DNA from: Acidimicrobiales bacterium
Lineage (GTDB): Bacteria; Actinomycetota; Acidimicrobiia; Acidimicrobiales; Poriferisodalaceae
Length of the DNA stretch: 57,582 nucleotides
NCBI GenBank assembly: GCA_030743005.1
Contig: JASLTG010000019.1
Location: 1-57,582, forward strand
Direction of reading: 5' to 3'
Part shown: positions 1 through 8,709 of the stretch, piece by piece
How the letters are laid out: every line of letters begins with the position of its first letter
Position numbering within the stretch: position 1 is the stretch's first letter
The notes under the pieces: generated by a model
The model's database searches: none
Seen by the model: only the letters and a program-made list of their open reading frames with translations
What the model was told of the DNA's origin: nothing
Position numbers and translations under genes: made by a program

Positions 1-216
1 CAATTCTTCATCGTTACTGGGCCGTTTGGCGCTTCTTTGGATCCCAATTACTCCTTAATGGGTCATGTAGTTACTGGTCTTGACGTGGCATTGGCGATAC
101 AGGAAGTCGAAACCGATTCTCTAGATTTGCCTGTCAAACCAGTGTCAATTAGCTCCGTAACGGTTTCTGAAGCCACTTCTTCTGAGATCGATATATACAA
201 AGATTTAACTGATTAA
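1..216 (+). CDS. Peptidyl-prolyl cis-trans isomerase (cyclophilin type), C-terminal part
   Basis: Frame 1 is open from the first base to a TAA at 214-216 and gives 71 residues. It begins with QFFIVTG and continues with LDPNYSLMGHVVTGLDV, which is the end of the cyclophilin fold: the Phe-Phe-Ile strand of the active-site barrel, then the conserved Gly-His-Val segment. Cyclophilins isomerise X-Pro bonds during protein folding. The start and the N-terminal half lie outside the window, so secretion or lipidation cannot be judged. The acidic tail after VSEAT is not part of the fold. The gene is followed after 29 bases by aat on the same strand. Confidence 0.85.
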   Translation, partial: QFFIVTGPFGASLDPNYSLMGHVVTGLDVALAIQEVETDSLDLPVKPVSISSVTVSEATSSEIDIYKDLTD

Positions 217-245
217 CCATTCTGCTTTGAGTCAGGTGGTCAGTA

Positions 246-971
246 ATGCGTATGCTCACCAGTATGCGCGGGGACACTCTGACCGGACCAGTTGAGCCAC
301 AGGCAAGTAGCTGGACGTTCCCACCTGCTCATACCGCTGACGAAAACGGTCTCGTAGGAGCAGGAGCAGACCTAGAACCCGGCACTTTATTATCTGCCTA
401 TAGCTCCGGCCTTTTCCCTATGCCGTTAGGCGACACCCTCGGTTGGTGGTCTCCTGACCCACGTGGAGTGCTCCCGCTTTCATACCTGCGCGTCGGTCGA
501 TCTTTACGTCGATCATGTCGAGACTTTGACATTCGAGTGGATCATGCCTTTGACCAAGTCATCGACGCTTGTGCCAGTCCGGTGCGTCCCCATGGATGGA
601 TCGATGCCAATATCCGGGACGCATATCTTGAACTCCATCGCCTTGGCTGGGCTCACAGCGTCGAAACTTGGCGCGACGGCGAACTAGTGGGCGGCCTGTA
701 CGGCGTAGCAATAGGTGCTTTCTTTGCAGGCGAGTCCATGTTTCATTCGGTCCCTAATGCATCGAAGGTCGCTCTAGTCGCATTGGTCGATGCTATGAAG
801 GTCACCGGTGGTGCGTTAATCGATGTGCAATGGAATACACCCCACCTTGAAAGCATGGGAGTCGTTGAAATCAGCCGCGATGATTACCTTCAACTTTTGG
901 CAGAGGCCATAGATCGGCCATTAGCTGAAGTCTGGTCTCGGCCTATGAATTTCAGTTTGCTTGACGATTGA
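246..971 (+). CDS. aat: Leucyl/phenylalanyl-tRNA-protein transferase
   Basis: This 241-residue protein would transfer Leu or Phe from aminoacyl-tRNA to proteins with N-terminal Arg or Lys, marking them for ClpS/ClpAP degradation (N-degron pathway, cytoplasm). Family motifs are in order: YSSGLFPM at 52-59, WWSPDPRGVLP at 67-77, GGLYGVAIGAFFAGESMFH at 149-167 and QWNTPHLESMG at 195-205. Length is usual for the family, with about 25 extra N-terminal residues. The ATG at 246 is preceded at a good distance by AGGTGG (234-239), which supports it over the in-frame ATGs at 252 and 264. It sits between the cyclophilin end and meaA on the same strand and has no evident functional link to either. Confidence 0.93.
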   Translation: MRMLTSMRGDTLTGPVEPQASSWTFPPAHTADENGLVGAGADLEPGTLLSAYSSGLFPMPLGDTLGWWSPDPRGVLPLSYLRVGRSLRRSCRDFDIRVDHAFDQVIDACASPVRPHGWIDANIRDAYLELHRLGWAHSVETWRDGELVGGLYGVAIGAFFAGESMFHSVPNASKVALVALVDAMKVTGGALIDVQWNTPHLESMGVVEISRDDYLQLLAEAIDRPLAEVWSRPMNFSLLDD

Positions 972-1017
972 GAGCTAACAAAAGTCCCTAGGCTCAACGT
1001 CATAGCGAGGAGCCCGT

Positions 1018-2976
1018 GTGAACGACGCATCCAAATCTCAGAGGGATCGCCCTTGGGTTATGCGCACCTATTCGGGCCACAGCACTGCAAAGGCTTCCAA
1101 CGAGCTTTACAGGAGCAACCTGGAAAAAGGTCAAACAGGCCTCTCCATAGCATTCGATCTCCCAACTCAAACCGGGTACGACCCCGACCACCCACTCGCC
1201 ATCGGTGAGGTCGGCAAGGTCGGTGTCCCCGTTTACCACCTAGGTCAAATGAACATCCTGCTCGATGAGATTCCGCCGGAGCAGATGAACACTTCCATGA
1301 CGATAAACGCCACCGCAGCTTGGTTGCTTGGTCTTTACATCGCGAACGCTGAAGAGCAAGGAGTCGCTCCCGACACGCTCCGGGGGACTACACAGAACGA
1401 CATCGTTAAGGAATATCTCAGCCGAGGTACCTATATCTTCCCACCCGAAGCAAGTAAGCGACTCATTGTCGACATGATTGCCTACTGCTCTCAACACGTG
1501 CCTTTGTGGAACCCCATCAATATCTGTAGCTACCACCTTCAAGAGGCTGGAGCCACGCCAGTCCAAGAAATCGCGTACTCGTTAGCAAACGCGATCGACA
1601 TTCTTGACGCTGTCCGAGATTCTGGTCAGGTACCTGAGGACCAATTTGCTCAAGTGGTCGCAAGTATTTCTTTCTTCGTTAACTCCGGGATCAGGTTCGT
1701 TGAAGAAGTATGCAAGATGCGCGCCTTCACCCAAATGTGGAATGAGATCTGCGAACATCGGTACGGGGTTGAAGATCCAAAACTTCGACGTTTTCGATAC
1801 GGAGTCCAAGTCAACTCACTTGGTCTGACCGAAGCTCAACCGGAAAACAACGTGCAGAGAATCGTTCTCGAAGCCTTAGGGGTGACCCTGTCGAAACGAG
1901 CACGCGCTCGTTCTATCCAGTTGCCAGCTTGGAATGAAGCACTCGGGCTGCCGCGACCCTGGGATCAGCAATGGTCCTTACGTATGCAGCAAGTATTAGC
2001 CCTGGAAACCGATTTGCTCGAATACGACGACATTTTCGATGGATCACATGTGGTCGAAAATCGGACAGCGGAACTAATTCATGACGCCCAGCAAGAATTA
2101 GATGAAGTAATGGAATTAGGCGGCGCTTTCACCGCGATTGATGAACTAAAGCAACGGCTAGTTGCAAGCCACACGCAACGTATGCGTCAAATCGAATCAA
2201 CGGAATTGACCATCGTCGGGGTCAACGCATTCGAGGAAACTGCAGAATCTCCGTTAGGTGGGGAAGGAAGTTTTCTAAAAGTCGATCCTCAAGTCGAAGC
2301 TGAAATGATTACCGAAATCGAGGCGTGGCGGTCTTCGCGATCTCAAGAAGCCGTTGAAGTTGCTTTGCAGCGCTTACGCGACGCTGCTCTAAGTGATGAA
2401 AACATCATGCCCCACACGATCGCTGCAGCTAAGGCCGGAGTAACAACTGGTGAATGGACCCAAGTGCTCCGCGAAGTGTTCGGTGAATACCGCGGGCCGA
2501 CAGGGATACAGGCGACTTCGGCTAATTCTCCGGGATTGAAAGAAGTAGCTCAACGATCACGCGAACTCGTTGATGGTCCGCCTCGCTTACTAGTCGCAAA
2601 ACCTGGTCTTGATGGTCATTCCAATGGGGCAGAACAAATAGCAGTTGCTGCTCGGAATGCCGGAATGGAAGTTGTGTACGAAGGCATCAGAATTACCCCG
2701 GACCAAGTTGCAGCTACAGCACGCGACGAAGATGTGGATGTAATCGGGTTATCAATTTTGTCCGGCGGTCATCTCCACCTTGTGCCATCAGTGTTGTCTG
2801 CTTTACGAGAACAAGGGGTTACATCACCAGTGATTGTCGGCGGAATTATTCCTGATGAAGACAGGGCCACTTTGTTGAACGCCGGGGTCTCTCGGGTGTA
2901 CACACCGAAAGATTATGAGTTGACTCGCATCATGCATGATGTACTCGATTTAGTGGAGTCTCAGCGCGCAACCTAA
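1018..2976 (+). CDS. meaA: Ethylmalonyl-CoA mutase-type adenosylcobalamin-dependent mutase (MeaA)
   Basis: This 652-residue single-chain B12 mutase has a catalytic TIM barrel (about 1-510) fused to a cobalamin-binding domain (about 520-650). The B12 motif DGHSNG is at 532-537, with His534 the lower axial ligand, followed by the LSILSGGH loop at about 578-585. The N-terminal stretch (RTYSGHSTAKASN, FDLPTQTGYD, MNTSMTINATAAW) and the length of about 650 match ethylmalonyl-CoA mutases (MeaA/Ecm) rather than the ~720-residue methylmalonyl-CoA mutase. The reaction would be ethylmalonyl-CoA to methylsuccinyl-CoA in the ethylmalonyl-CoA pathway. That reading is strengthened by ccr and an epimerase at 27.6-29.4 kb. 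The GTG start has AGGAG (1008-1012) five bases upstream. Substrate specificity is inferred, not shown. Confidence 0.88.
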   Translation: MNDASKSQRDRPWVMRTYSGHSTAKASNELYRSNLEKGQTGLSIAFDLPTQTGYDPDHPLAIGEVGKVGVPVYHLGQMNILLDEIPPEQMNTSMTINATAAWLLGLYIANAEEQGVAPDTLRGTTQNDIVKEYLSRGTYIFPPEASKRLIVDMIAYCSQHVPLWNPINICSYHLQEAGATPVQEIAYSLANAIDILDAVRDSGQVPEDQFAQVVASISFFVNSGIRFVEEVCKMRAFTQMWNEICEHRYGVEDPKLRRFRYGVQVNSLGLTEAQPENNVQRIVLEALGVTLSKRARARSIQLPAWNEALGLPRPWDQQWSLRMQQVLALETDLLEYDDIFDGSHVVENRTAELIHDAQQELDEVMELGGAFTAIDELKQRLVASHTQRMRQIESTELTIVGVNAFEETAESPLGGEGSFLKVDPQVEAEMITEIEAWRSSRSQEAVEVALQRLRDAALSDENIMPHTIAAAKAGVTTGEWTQVLREVFGEYRGPTGIQATSANSPGLKEVAQRSRELVDGPPRLLVAKPGLDGHSNGAEQIAVAARNAGMEVVYEGIRITPDQVAATARDEDVDVIGLSILSGGHLHLVPSVLSALREQGVTSPVIVGGIIPDEDRATLLNAGVSRVYTPKDYELTRIMHDVLDLVESQRAT

Positions 2977-2999
2977 TTAGCAGCACCCAGACTGCTAAT
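2976..2999. terminator. Stem-loop between convergent genes, possible bidirectional terminator
   Basis: ATTAGCAG (2976-2983) and CTGCTAAT (2992-2999) form a perfect 8-bp stem with an 8-nt loop. It includes the last base of the meaA stop codon and the whole stop codon of the convergent CoA-transferase. There is no clear U-tract on either side, so termination is an inference from position and symmetry. Confidence 0.45.
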
Positions 3000-4125
3000 C
3001 CTCAAACCACAATGCGTCCGGACCCGGCATCATTTCATTATCTGCACCCAAGCTGCGTCCAGCCCAACGAACCCGGCCAGGTGTTTTGGATAGTTGAGCT
3101 ATCAAGGATTGCATCACTACTCCATCAACTTCGACCAGAGAACCTCTCTCTGCGACGTGCCGATCAGATGAAAGTTCGCCAACGTTCAACACAGGTGCCG
3201 CAGCAGCTTGAGCGGCTTCGAAACTCTCTAATGCTTCTGAAAGTGTTCGTTGTCGAACCCACTCAGCCATCAATCTGTCGACTTCTTCTCGGTTCGCTAT
3301 TCGGCCGTCAAATGTCTGGAATCTTTCGTCATCACCAACACCAATAAGCTCCATAACTCTTTGAGCAAGCGCGTCACTTGAGGTGCTCACCGCAATCCAT
3401 CCACCATCGGATGCCTGGTAGGTGCCTCGTGGAACGCTGTAAGCGATCCCTGAACCGAGTCGCGGCTGCAAATAGCCCTCGGTGTGCCACGCAGAAATGA
3501 GCGGACCCATGATTTGCATCATGGTTTCAAGCAGGTTCACGTCGACTGTCTGTCCTCCCCCTGCGTGAACAGCAACCATGGTCGCGAACGCTGCTGCTAA
3601 GCCAGTCACTTCATCCGTTAACGCTATGGGTGGTAGTAACGGTGCGCCGCCGGCCTCTCCGCTCATGGAGGAAAAGCCACTCATTGCTTCCGCCAATGTC
3701 GCGAAGCCCGGACGATCTCGGTATGGGCCACTTTGTCCAAAACCAGTGACCCGGGTAATCGTCAACTTCGGATTTGTTGCGATTAGTTCGTCAGGAATGA
3801 GGCCCAATGCTTCCAGCTTCCCCGGTCGAAGATTTTCGACTAGGACGTCAGCCACACTAAGCATCCGCTTTAAGGTCTCCAAGTCGTCTTCATCTTTCAG
3901 GTCTAAAGTGATGGCCCGTTTACCTCGATTAGCTAATTTCCACCACAGCGTTTCGCCGTCTGCTGCACGCCATCCGATGTTTCGAGATGAATCTCCCGAC
4001 GGCTGTTCGACCTTCACCACGTCAGCACCAAAATCGGCCAAGTATCTTCCGCAGTGCGGACCAGCGAAAATTGTCGATATGTCGACAACCTTCAAGTCAG
4101 CGAGGGGTGGAGAAGGGTCAGTCAC
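2995..4125 (-). CDS. CaiB/BaiF (family III) CoA-transferase
   Basis: The 376-residue protein belongs to the family III CoA-transferases, which move CoA between carboxylic acids and acyl-CoAs through an enzyme-bound aspartyl anhydride. The start shows the usual LADLKVVDISTIFAGPHC strand and the DFGADVVKVEQP motif. Asp171 in LPPIALTDEVTG aligns with the catalytic Asp (Asp169 of formyl-CoA transferase), and NRGKRAITLDL at 66-76 is typical. Length is slightly under the usual ~400. Substrates cannot be read from the sequence; alpha-methylacyl-CoA racemases share the fold and are an alternative. It converges on meaA and diverges from the carotenoid oxygenase, with an 84-base shared upstream region containing a short CTCAC-C-GTGAG dyad at 4158-4168. 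Confidence 0.85.
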   Translation of the reverse strand: MTDPSPPLADLKVVDISTIFAGPHCGRYLADFGADVVKVEQPSGDSSRNIGWRAADGETLWWKLANRGKRAITLDLKDEDDLETLKRMLSVADVLVENLRPGKLEALGLIPDELIATNPKLTITRVTGFGQSGPYRDRPGFATLAEAMSGFSSMSGEAGGAPLLPPIALTDEVTGLAAAFATMVAVHAGGGQTVDVNLLETMMQIMGPLISAWHTEGYLQPRLGSGIAYSVPRGTYQASDGGWIAVSTSSDALAQRVMELIGVGDDERFQTFDGRIANREEVDRLMAEWVRQRTLSEALESFEAAQAAAAPVLNVGELSSDRHVAERGSLVEVDGVVMQSLIAQLSKTPGRVRWAGRSLGADNEMMPGPDALWFED

Positions 4126-4209
4126 GTCAAGATCCTGCCATAATCAAAAGCAATTCACTCACCGTGAGATGATGGATCTAACTCATTGCAACCACCGAAG
4201 AGCGCCTCT

Positions 4210-5556
4210 ATGAACACCAGTACCAACGCCCCGTTTCATCTTCGAGGCAACTATGCCCCTGTATTTGACGAGGTGACCACAGACCAACTCGAAGTTCGCG
4301 GTTCGATACCTGTTGAACTTGACGGCCGTTACTTCCGTAATGGCGCAAATCCAATCACTGGTGAATCCGCGCATTGGTTTCTCGGTGACGGAATGATTCA
4401 CGGTGTCAGACTTCGCGAGGGCAGAGCCGACTGGTACCGCAATAGGTGGGTGAAGACACCGTTCCATGAGAACCCAACGAAGCCGGTAATCGATCTTGAG
4501 AACCTTGATTTCAGCAGCGAGAACTCAAAAGCCAACACCCACGTCGTTTCTCATGCCGGTCGCATCCTGTGTCTTGAAGAGGGGCATGTGCCTTGGGAAA
4601 TATCGGATGAGCTGGAAACTGTAGGGCCGCATTCGTTTGACGGTCGGCTTGACGGTTCTTTCACCGCTCACCCAAAAATTTGTCCTCTGACGGGAGAGAT
4701 GTTGGCTTTCGGGTATGGCTTCTTGCCGCCCACATATCTGACCTTTCTCCGCGTTTCAGCAACAGGTGAGTTAGTTCAACAAAAGGCGATCGATATCCCG
4801 GCTCCGGTGATGATGCACGATTTCAACATCACAGCAAACCGCGTGATTTTTATGGACTTACCGGTCGTATTCGACCTTGATTTGGCCATGACAGGCAGCA
4901 TGCCATTTTCGTTCCAAAGAGATAACGGCGCTCGGCTCGGGGTAATGGACCGCGACCGTAACGATGCAAACGTTCAGTGGCTCGACATCGACCCTTGTTA
5001 TGTCTTTCACCCCGTTAATAGTTATGACGTTGATGACCACGTGATTATCGACGTGGCAAGGTACCCCTCGATGTGGGAAACGGGGAGCGGCTCATTCAAC
5101 ACCAAAGCCGAGTTGTGGCGATGGGACATTGACACCGTTGCGGGAAAAGTTACTGAGACCCAACTTGATGATCGCCCAATTGAGTTCGGTCGAATTGCCG
5201 ATAACCGCGTCGGGTTGGATTATCAGTACGGGTACGCGGTCAGTCTTGACCTTGCCAATACAGAAACATCTGATTCTCAATCCGGGACAATTGTTAAATA
5301 CGATCTGGCTGCGGATCGGTCATCTATCTGGGATCTTGGTGAGGGACGGGACCCCGGCGAGTTCGTATTCGTCGGGCGGCCCGGGACTGATGTTGAGGAC
5401 GATGGCTGGCTACTCGGTTATGTATATGACCGTGCTGAGGACAGAAGCAGTTTGGCAATTTTTGATGCTTCTCAACCCGGAGAAGCCCCGATAGCTGAAG
5501 TTCTACTCCCCCAACGAGTGCCTTTCGGGTTTCATGGATCCTGGATCTGGGACTAA
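4210..5556 (+). CDS. Carotenoid cleavage oxygenase family protein (RPE65/CCO)
   Basis: This 448-residue non-heme iron dioxygenase homolog has the four His ligands expected for the seven-bladed propeller: His154 (GSFTAHPK), His203 (VMMHDFN), His267 (CYVFHPVN) and His442 (PFGFHGSW). NGANPI near residue 45 and LGDGMIHG near 58 are further family motifs. Members cleave apocarotenoids, carotenoids or stilbenes such as lignostilbene; the exact substrate is not predictable here. The ATG at 4210 was preferred to an upstream in-frame TTG at 4186, because residues before it are not conserved-looking and the protein then has the usual length. No signal peptide is seen, so it is cytoplasmic. It is transcribed away from the CoA-transferase and converges with the carboxylase genes. 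Confidence 0.88.
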   Translation: MNTSTNAPFHLRGNYAPVFDEVTTDQLEVRGSIPVELDGRYFRNGANPITGESAHWFLGDGMIHGVRLREGRADWYRNRWVKTPFHENPTKPVIDLENLDFSSENSKANTHVVSHAGRILCLEEGHVPWEISDELETVGPHSFDGRLDGSFTAHPKICPLTGEMLAFGYGFLPPTYLTFLRVSATGELVQQKAIDIPAPVMMHDFNITANRVIFMDLPVVFDLDLAMTGSMPFSFQRDNGARLGVMDRDRNDANVQWLDIDPCYVFHPVNSYDVDDHVIIDVARYPSMWETGSGSFNTKAELWRWDIDTVAGKVTETQLDDRPIEFGRIADNRVGLDYQYGYAVSLDLANTETSDSQSGTIVKYDLAADRSSIWDLGEGRDPGEFVFVGRPGTDVEDDGWLLGYVYDRAEDRSSLAIFDASQPGEAPIAEVLLPQRVPFGFHGSWIWD

Positions 5557-5576
5557 AGATCTGTGGTTGTCGTTAT

Positions 5577-5765
5577 CTAGTAGGACTTAGCCGGCCAACA
5601 TGAACTTTCATTCCACCAACGACCGCTGAATCTCCAACTTGATTGAGATCTTTCAACATTTTGTTGCATTGGTTCTGGCCACAACACTTCAATCGCTGCA
5701 GCGATCGCTGCTGCTTCTTCATCTGTAGGCGAAGGGCGAATCGCACCCACAATCGGGGCACTCAT
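5577..5765 (-). CDS. Acyl-CoA carboxylase epsilon subunit
   Basis: The 62-residue protein matches the small epsilon subunits of actinobacterial acyl-CoA carboxylases: an N-terminal GAIRPSPTDEEAAAIAAAI helix and a C-terminal segment rich in Trp and Ser (SWRFSGRWW). In characterised actinobacteria this subunit binds the beta subunit and raises or stabilises carboxylase activity. Its ATG (5765-5763) overlaps the stop codon of the beta-subunit gene by four bases, which implies translational coupling. The family is largely restricted to Actinobacteria, which helps place the organism. No biotin-carrier/biotin-carboxylase alpha subunit lies in the window. Confidence 0.85.
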   Translation of the reverse strand: MSAPIVGAIRPSPTDEEAAAIAAAIEVLWPEPMQQNVERSQSSWRFSGRWWNESSCWPAKSY

Positions 5766-7318
5766 AGCGGAACGTTTCCATGTTTACGTTTGGGGAGTTC
5801 CTCTCGTTTGCTTTCGATCATCCGAAAGGCCGCTACTACTTTTTGTCGTGTCTCAGCAGGGTCGATCACTGCATCGACAATTCCTCGTTCCGCCGCCACG
5901 TAGGGATTCGCGTATTTCTCTGTGTAGTCGTCAACTAGTTCTGCTTTGCGAGCCTCAGGGTCAGCTGCTTGCTGTAATTCTCGCCGATTCAATATTTCGA
6001 CAGCGCCTTGAGGACCCATAACCGCCAACTCAGCCGTTGGCCAAGCAAATGAAACATCACACCCAACCGACTTTGAATCCATTACTACGTAAGCGCCTCC
6101 ATAGGCCTTACGAGTTATGACCTGAACCCTCGGAACTGTTGCCTCACAGTAGGCATAGAGAAGTTTTGCGCCATGTCGGATAATTCCTCCATGTTCTTGA
6201 TCTACACCTGGCAGAAACCCAGGCACATCAACGAATGTGAGTAAAGGCAAATTAAAGGCATCGCAGAAGCGGACAAAGCGAGCCGCTTTTTCAGAAGACT
6301 CAATATCAAGCACTCCAGCCATCATCATTGGCTGGTTGCCAACGATGCCAACCGATCGGCCATCTAGCCTCGCGAATCCGCAGACAATCGATCCCGCCCA
6401 GCCTGCGTGGTACTCAAGAAATTCGCCATCATCGACAACTTCGGAGATCACAGCCTTGATGTCATAAGGGACGTTCGAACTGTCGGGCAGTATTTCGCGC
6501 AGCGCAGGACAATCTCGTTCCGGGTCATCACCGTCGTTCAGGATTGGCGGATTATCGAGATTGTTCGACGGCAAGAAAGACAGTAAATATTTCACATCGT
6601 CCAGAACAGTCTGCTCGTCCGTCGCGACGAAAGACGCGACACCCGACTTTGTGCTGTGCGAACCAGCCCCTCCAAGTTCTTCGAGAGTCACTTCTTCGCC
6701 GGTAACGGTCTTCACAACATCGGGGCCAGTAATAAACATGTGGCTCGTGTCTCGAACCATAAAGATGAAGTCAGTCATCGCCGGCGAGTACACAGCCCCA
6801 CCCGCACAAGGTCCAAGAATCACACTGATTTGTGGAATGACACCCGAAGCTTGAACGTTGCGGCGAAAAATTCCGCCGTAACCAGCGAGCGAAACAACTC
6901 CCTCTTGGATCCGAGCACCAGCACCATCATTCAAGCCGATCATTGGTGCCCCGACTGACTCAGCCAAATCCATGATCTTGTGCATTTTTTCGGCAAATAC
7001 TTCACCAAGTGCTCCACCGAACACCGTGAAATCCTGACTTGCTACAAAAACTTTGCGTCCATCAACTGTTCCCCACCCGGTAATAATTCCATCTGTGTAG
7101 GGACGTTCATCCAGCCCTACATCATGGGCTCGATGACGGGCAAGCATGTCAAGTTCATGGAACGAACCGTCGTCGAGGAGATAGTCGATGCGTTCACGAG
7201 CGAGCATCTTCCCTTTTTCGTGCTGACGAGCTACGGCCCGTTCAGAACCAGCACTAATGGCCGCTTGGCGACGTTCTTCAAGATCTTTTAGACGTTCAGA
7301 CATGCTGGGGTTTGCCAC
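5762..7318 (-). CDS. Acyl-CoA carboxylase carboxyltransferase (beta) subunit, probably propionyl-CoA carboxylase
   Basis: This 518-residue carboxyltransferase has the two crotonase-like halves of AccD/PccB subunits. In the N-terminal half, GPCAGGAVYSPAMTDF carries the oxyanion-forming glycines. In the C-terminal half, TFVDVPGFLPG, ITRKAYGGAY and AWPTAELAVMGPQGAVEIL are typical. It would transfer CO2 from carboxybiotin to propionyl-CoA (giving methylmalonyl-CoA) or acetyl-CoA; propionyl-CoA fits the nearby meaA and the distant epimerase and ccr, but this is inference. The GTG at 7318 opens the frame; ATG at 7303 (MSERL) is an alternative start. Its last codons overlap the epsilon subunit gene. 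The biotin-bearing alpha subunit must be encoded elsewhere. Confidence 0.9.
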   Translation of the reverse strand: MANPSMSERLKDLEERRQAAISAGSERAVARQHEKGKMLARERIDYLLDDGSFHELDMLARHRAHDVGLDERPYTDGIITGWGTVDGRKVFVASQDFTVFGGALGEVFAEKMHKIMDLAESVGAPMIGLNDGAGARIQEGVVSLAGYGGIFRRNVQASGVIPQISVILGPCAGGAVYSPAMTDFIFMVRDTSHMFITGPDVVKTVTGEEVTLEELGGAGSHSTKSGVASFVATDEQTVLDDVKYLLSFLPSNNLDNPPILNDGDDPERDCPALREILPDSSNVPYDIKAVISEVVDDGEFLEYHAGWAGSIVCGFARLDGRSVGIVGNQPMMMAGVLDIESSEKAARFVRFCDAFNLPLLTFVDVPGFLPGVDQEHGGIIRHGAKLLYAYCEATVPRVQVITRKAYGGAYVVMDSKSVGCDVSFAWPTAELAVMGPQGAVEILNRRELQQAADPEARKAELVDDYTEKYANPYVAAERGIVDAVIDPAETRQKVVAAFRMIESKREELPKRKHGNVPL

Positions 7319-7423
7319 AACACCTGAGCGTAGCGTCCAGCGCCTCCCTGACCCATGTCACTCGGGTACCAGATAGCAATCGAAAGTTTCTTTGTCGGCG
7401 GTTGATCGCCTTATCAGCTCGGT

Positions 7424-7783
7424 TTAGGCGGGCTGATTCAGTTCAATCATGTTGCCTGAAGGGTCAAAGAAGAAGGTTTGCCGCGCGATTTTCCCGGGTA
7501 GTTCCCTGGGGTCTTTGACCTCAACTCCCCTGTCTCGTAACTCTGCGACAGTGGCATCAATATCGTCTACCCGAAAAGCCCAGTGCTGACCCTTGGGGGG
7601 TTGCCAACCTTCCACTTCGATGAGATGAACTTCGCCGCCACCTTCAGTTTGTAACCACCGTCCGTTGAACGGGAGATCGGGACGTTCAAGAGCTTTCATT
7701 CCAAGCACTTCGGTGTAGAACGGCGCCGTGGCGTCAACATCCGCGCAATTGATTGATACATGGTGAACTGGTCCGAGTTCCAT
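7424..7783 (-). CDS. VOC-superfamily (glyoxalase-like) protein
   Basis: The 119-residue single VOC domain starts with GPVHHVSINCADVDATAPFY and ends with FFFDPSGNMIELNQ, the two ends of the paired beta-alpha-beta modules. Candidate metal ligands are the N-terminal His (HHVSIN), the His of GGEVHLIE, the His of QHWAFRV and the Glu of NMIELN. This superfamily includes glyoxalase I, methylmalonyl-CoA epimerase and extradiol dioxygenases; the exact role is not predictable. It lies in tandem with, and upstream of, the carboxylase genes, separated by 105 bases, and nine bases downstream of the exonuclease gene. The true epimerase candidate is the gene at 27636-28040. Confidence 0.78.
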   Translation of the reverse strand: MELGPVHHVSINCADVDATAPFYTEVLGMKALERPDLPFNGRWLQTEGGGEVHLIEVEGWQPPKGQHWAFRVDDIDATVAELRDRGVEVKDPRELPGKIARQTFFFDPSGNMIELNQPA

Positions 7784-7792
7784 TCCCCCATC

Positions 7793-8674
7793 CTAGATCC
7801 GATGTGCCAGAAGCTTCTCGATTCGTGACACAAGTGGCTCCATACGGTTGTTTGTGCAGAACTCTTCGAAGTTTGGTGCTGGTTGTTTCCACTCCAAATC
7901 TTCAACCGATTTAGCGATCGGGGCATCGACACGTACGGTCGCTATTTCTTTGAAAAGGAGCGCTTGTTCGCGGTGTTCGGCCAAGGTCACAGCCAGCGTC
8001 TTACCGGCGCGAACAGTGACCTCCCAATCATCGATCTCATCTGGGATCATCTCGATCGAACCGTAGTGATTCAACAAGGCCGACGAGGACTTCTGCCCCC
8101 ACCCCGCCAGACCCGGGAATCCATCAGCTGAATCGCCAACAAGGGCTAGGTAGTCCGGAATGGAAGAAGGCAAGACGCCGTACTTGTTATGAACTTCGGT
8201 GCTGTCGAATATAAAGTCCTTCCTGCGATCCCACTGGAAAACTTTTCCACCGACACACTGAGCTAAATCCTTGTCCGGTGTGCAGATCAGTACCTTGCTA
8301 ACCCTCGCGTCAGCGCTCGCCATCGCAGCTCCCGCCGCTAAGGCATCATCTGCTTCGAACTCAATCATTGGCCAAACCTCAACGCCGAGGGCTCGGAGGC
8401 CTTCTTCGAGGGGTTCGAACTGTTCAGCGATCTCAGGATCAATATCGGAGCCATCTTTGTAGTCGGGCCATAAGTCATTCCGAAACGATGGAATGACATG
8501 ATCAGTCGCCACCGCCAAGTGAGTTGCGCCTTGCTCAAGCAGGCTTATGACATTACTAAGCACTCCTCGAATAGCCCCAACCTCCGCGCCAGCATCTGTT
8601 TTCCGAGCCGGTACCGCAAAAAAATGTCGGAAGAGTTCATAGGTTCCATCGATTAGGTGAACTTCAAAAGACAT
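7793..8674 (-). CDS. 5'-3' exonuclease (PolA N-terminal / FEN-like nuclease)
   Basis: This 293-residue protein is a stand-alone version of the structure-specific 5' nuclease found at the N-terminus of DNA polymerase I. The acidic metal-binding residues are visible: Asp9 (LIDGTY), Asp58 (VATDH), Glu107/Asp109/Asp110 (EFEADDALA), Asp134 and Asp136 (CTPDKDLAQ), and the GDSADGFPGLAG helix-hairpin-helix entry near residue 181. It would remove RNA primers or 5' flaps during replication and repair. There is no polymerase domain, so it probably supplements PolA. The ATG at 8674 lies in the short divergent region shared with the acyl-CoA synthetase. Confidence 0.9.
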   Translation of the reverse strand: MSFEVHLIDGTYELFRHFFAVPARKTDAGAEVGAIRGVLSNVISLLEQGATHLAVATDHVIPSFRNDLWPDYKDGSDIDPEIAEQFEPLEEGLRALGVEVWPMIEFEADDALAAGAAMASADARVSKVLICTPDKDLAQCVGGKVFQWDRRKDFIFDSTEVHNKYGVLPSSIPDYLALVGDSADGFPGLAGWGQKSSSALLNHYGSIEMIPDEIDDWEVTVRAGKTLAVTLAEHREQALLFKEIATVRVDAPIAKSVEDLEWKQPAPNFEEFCTNNRMEPLVSRIEKLLAHRI

Positions 8675-8709
8675 TTTGGGTCATCTCACTGGACTTACAT
8701 GGACCTTAC

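Noticed and set aside
971..1018. Cobalamin riboswitch upstream of meaA
   Set aside because: Only 46 bases separate it from aat, and they contain no B12-box; space is far too short.
4158..4168. CTCAC-C-GTGAG dyad between the CoA-transferase and carotenoid oxygenase
   Set aside because: Eleven bases with 5-bp arms are expected by chance in a window of this size; no second copy nearby.
3578..4213. 211-residue open frame on the plus strand
   Set aside because: It is antisense to the well-supported CoA-transferase with active-site Asp and resembles no family.
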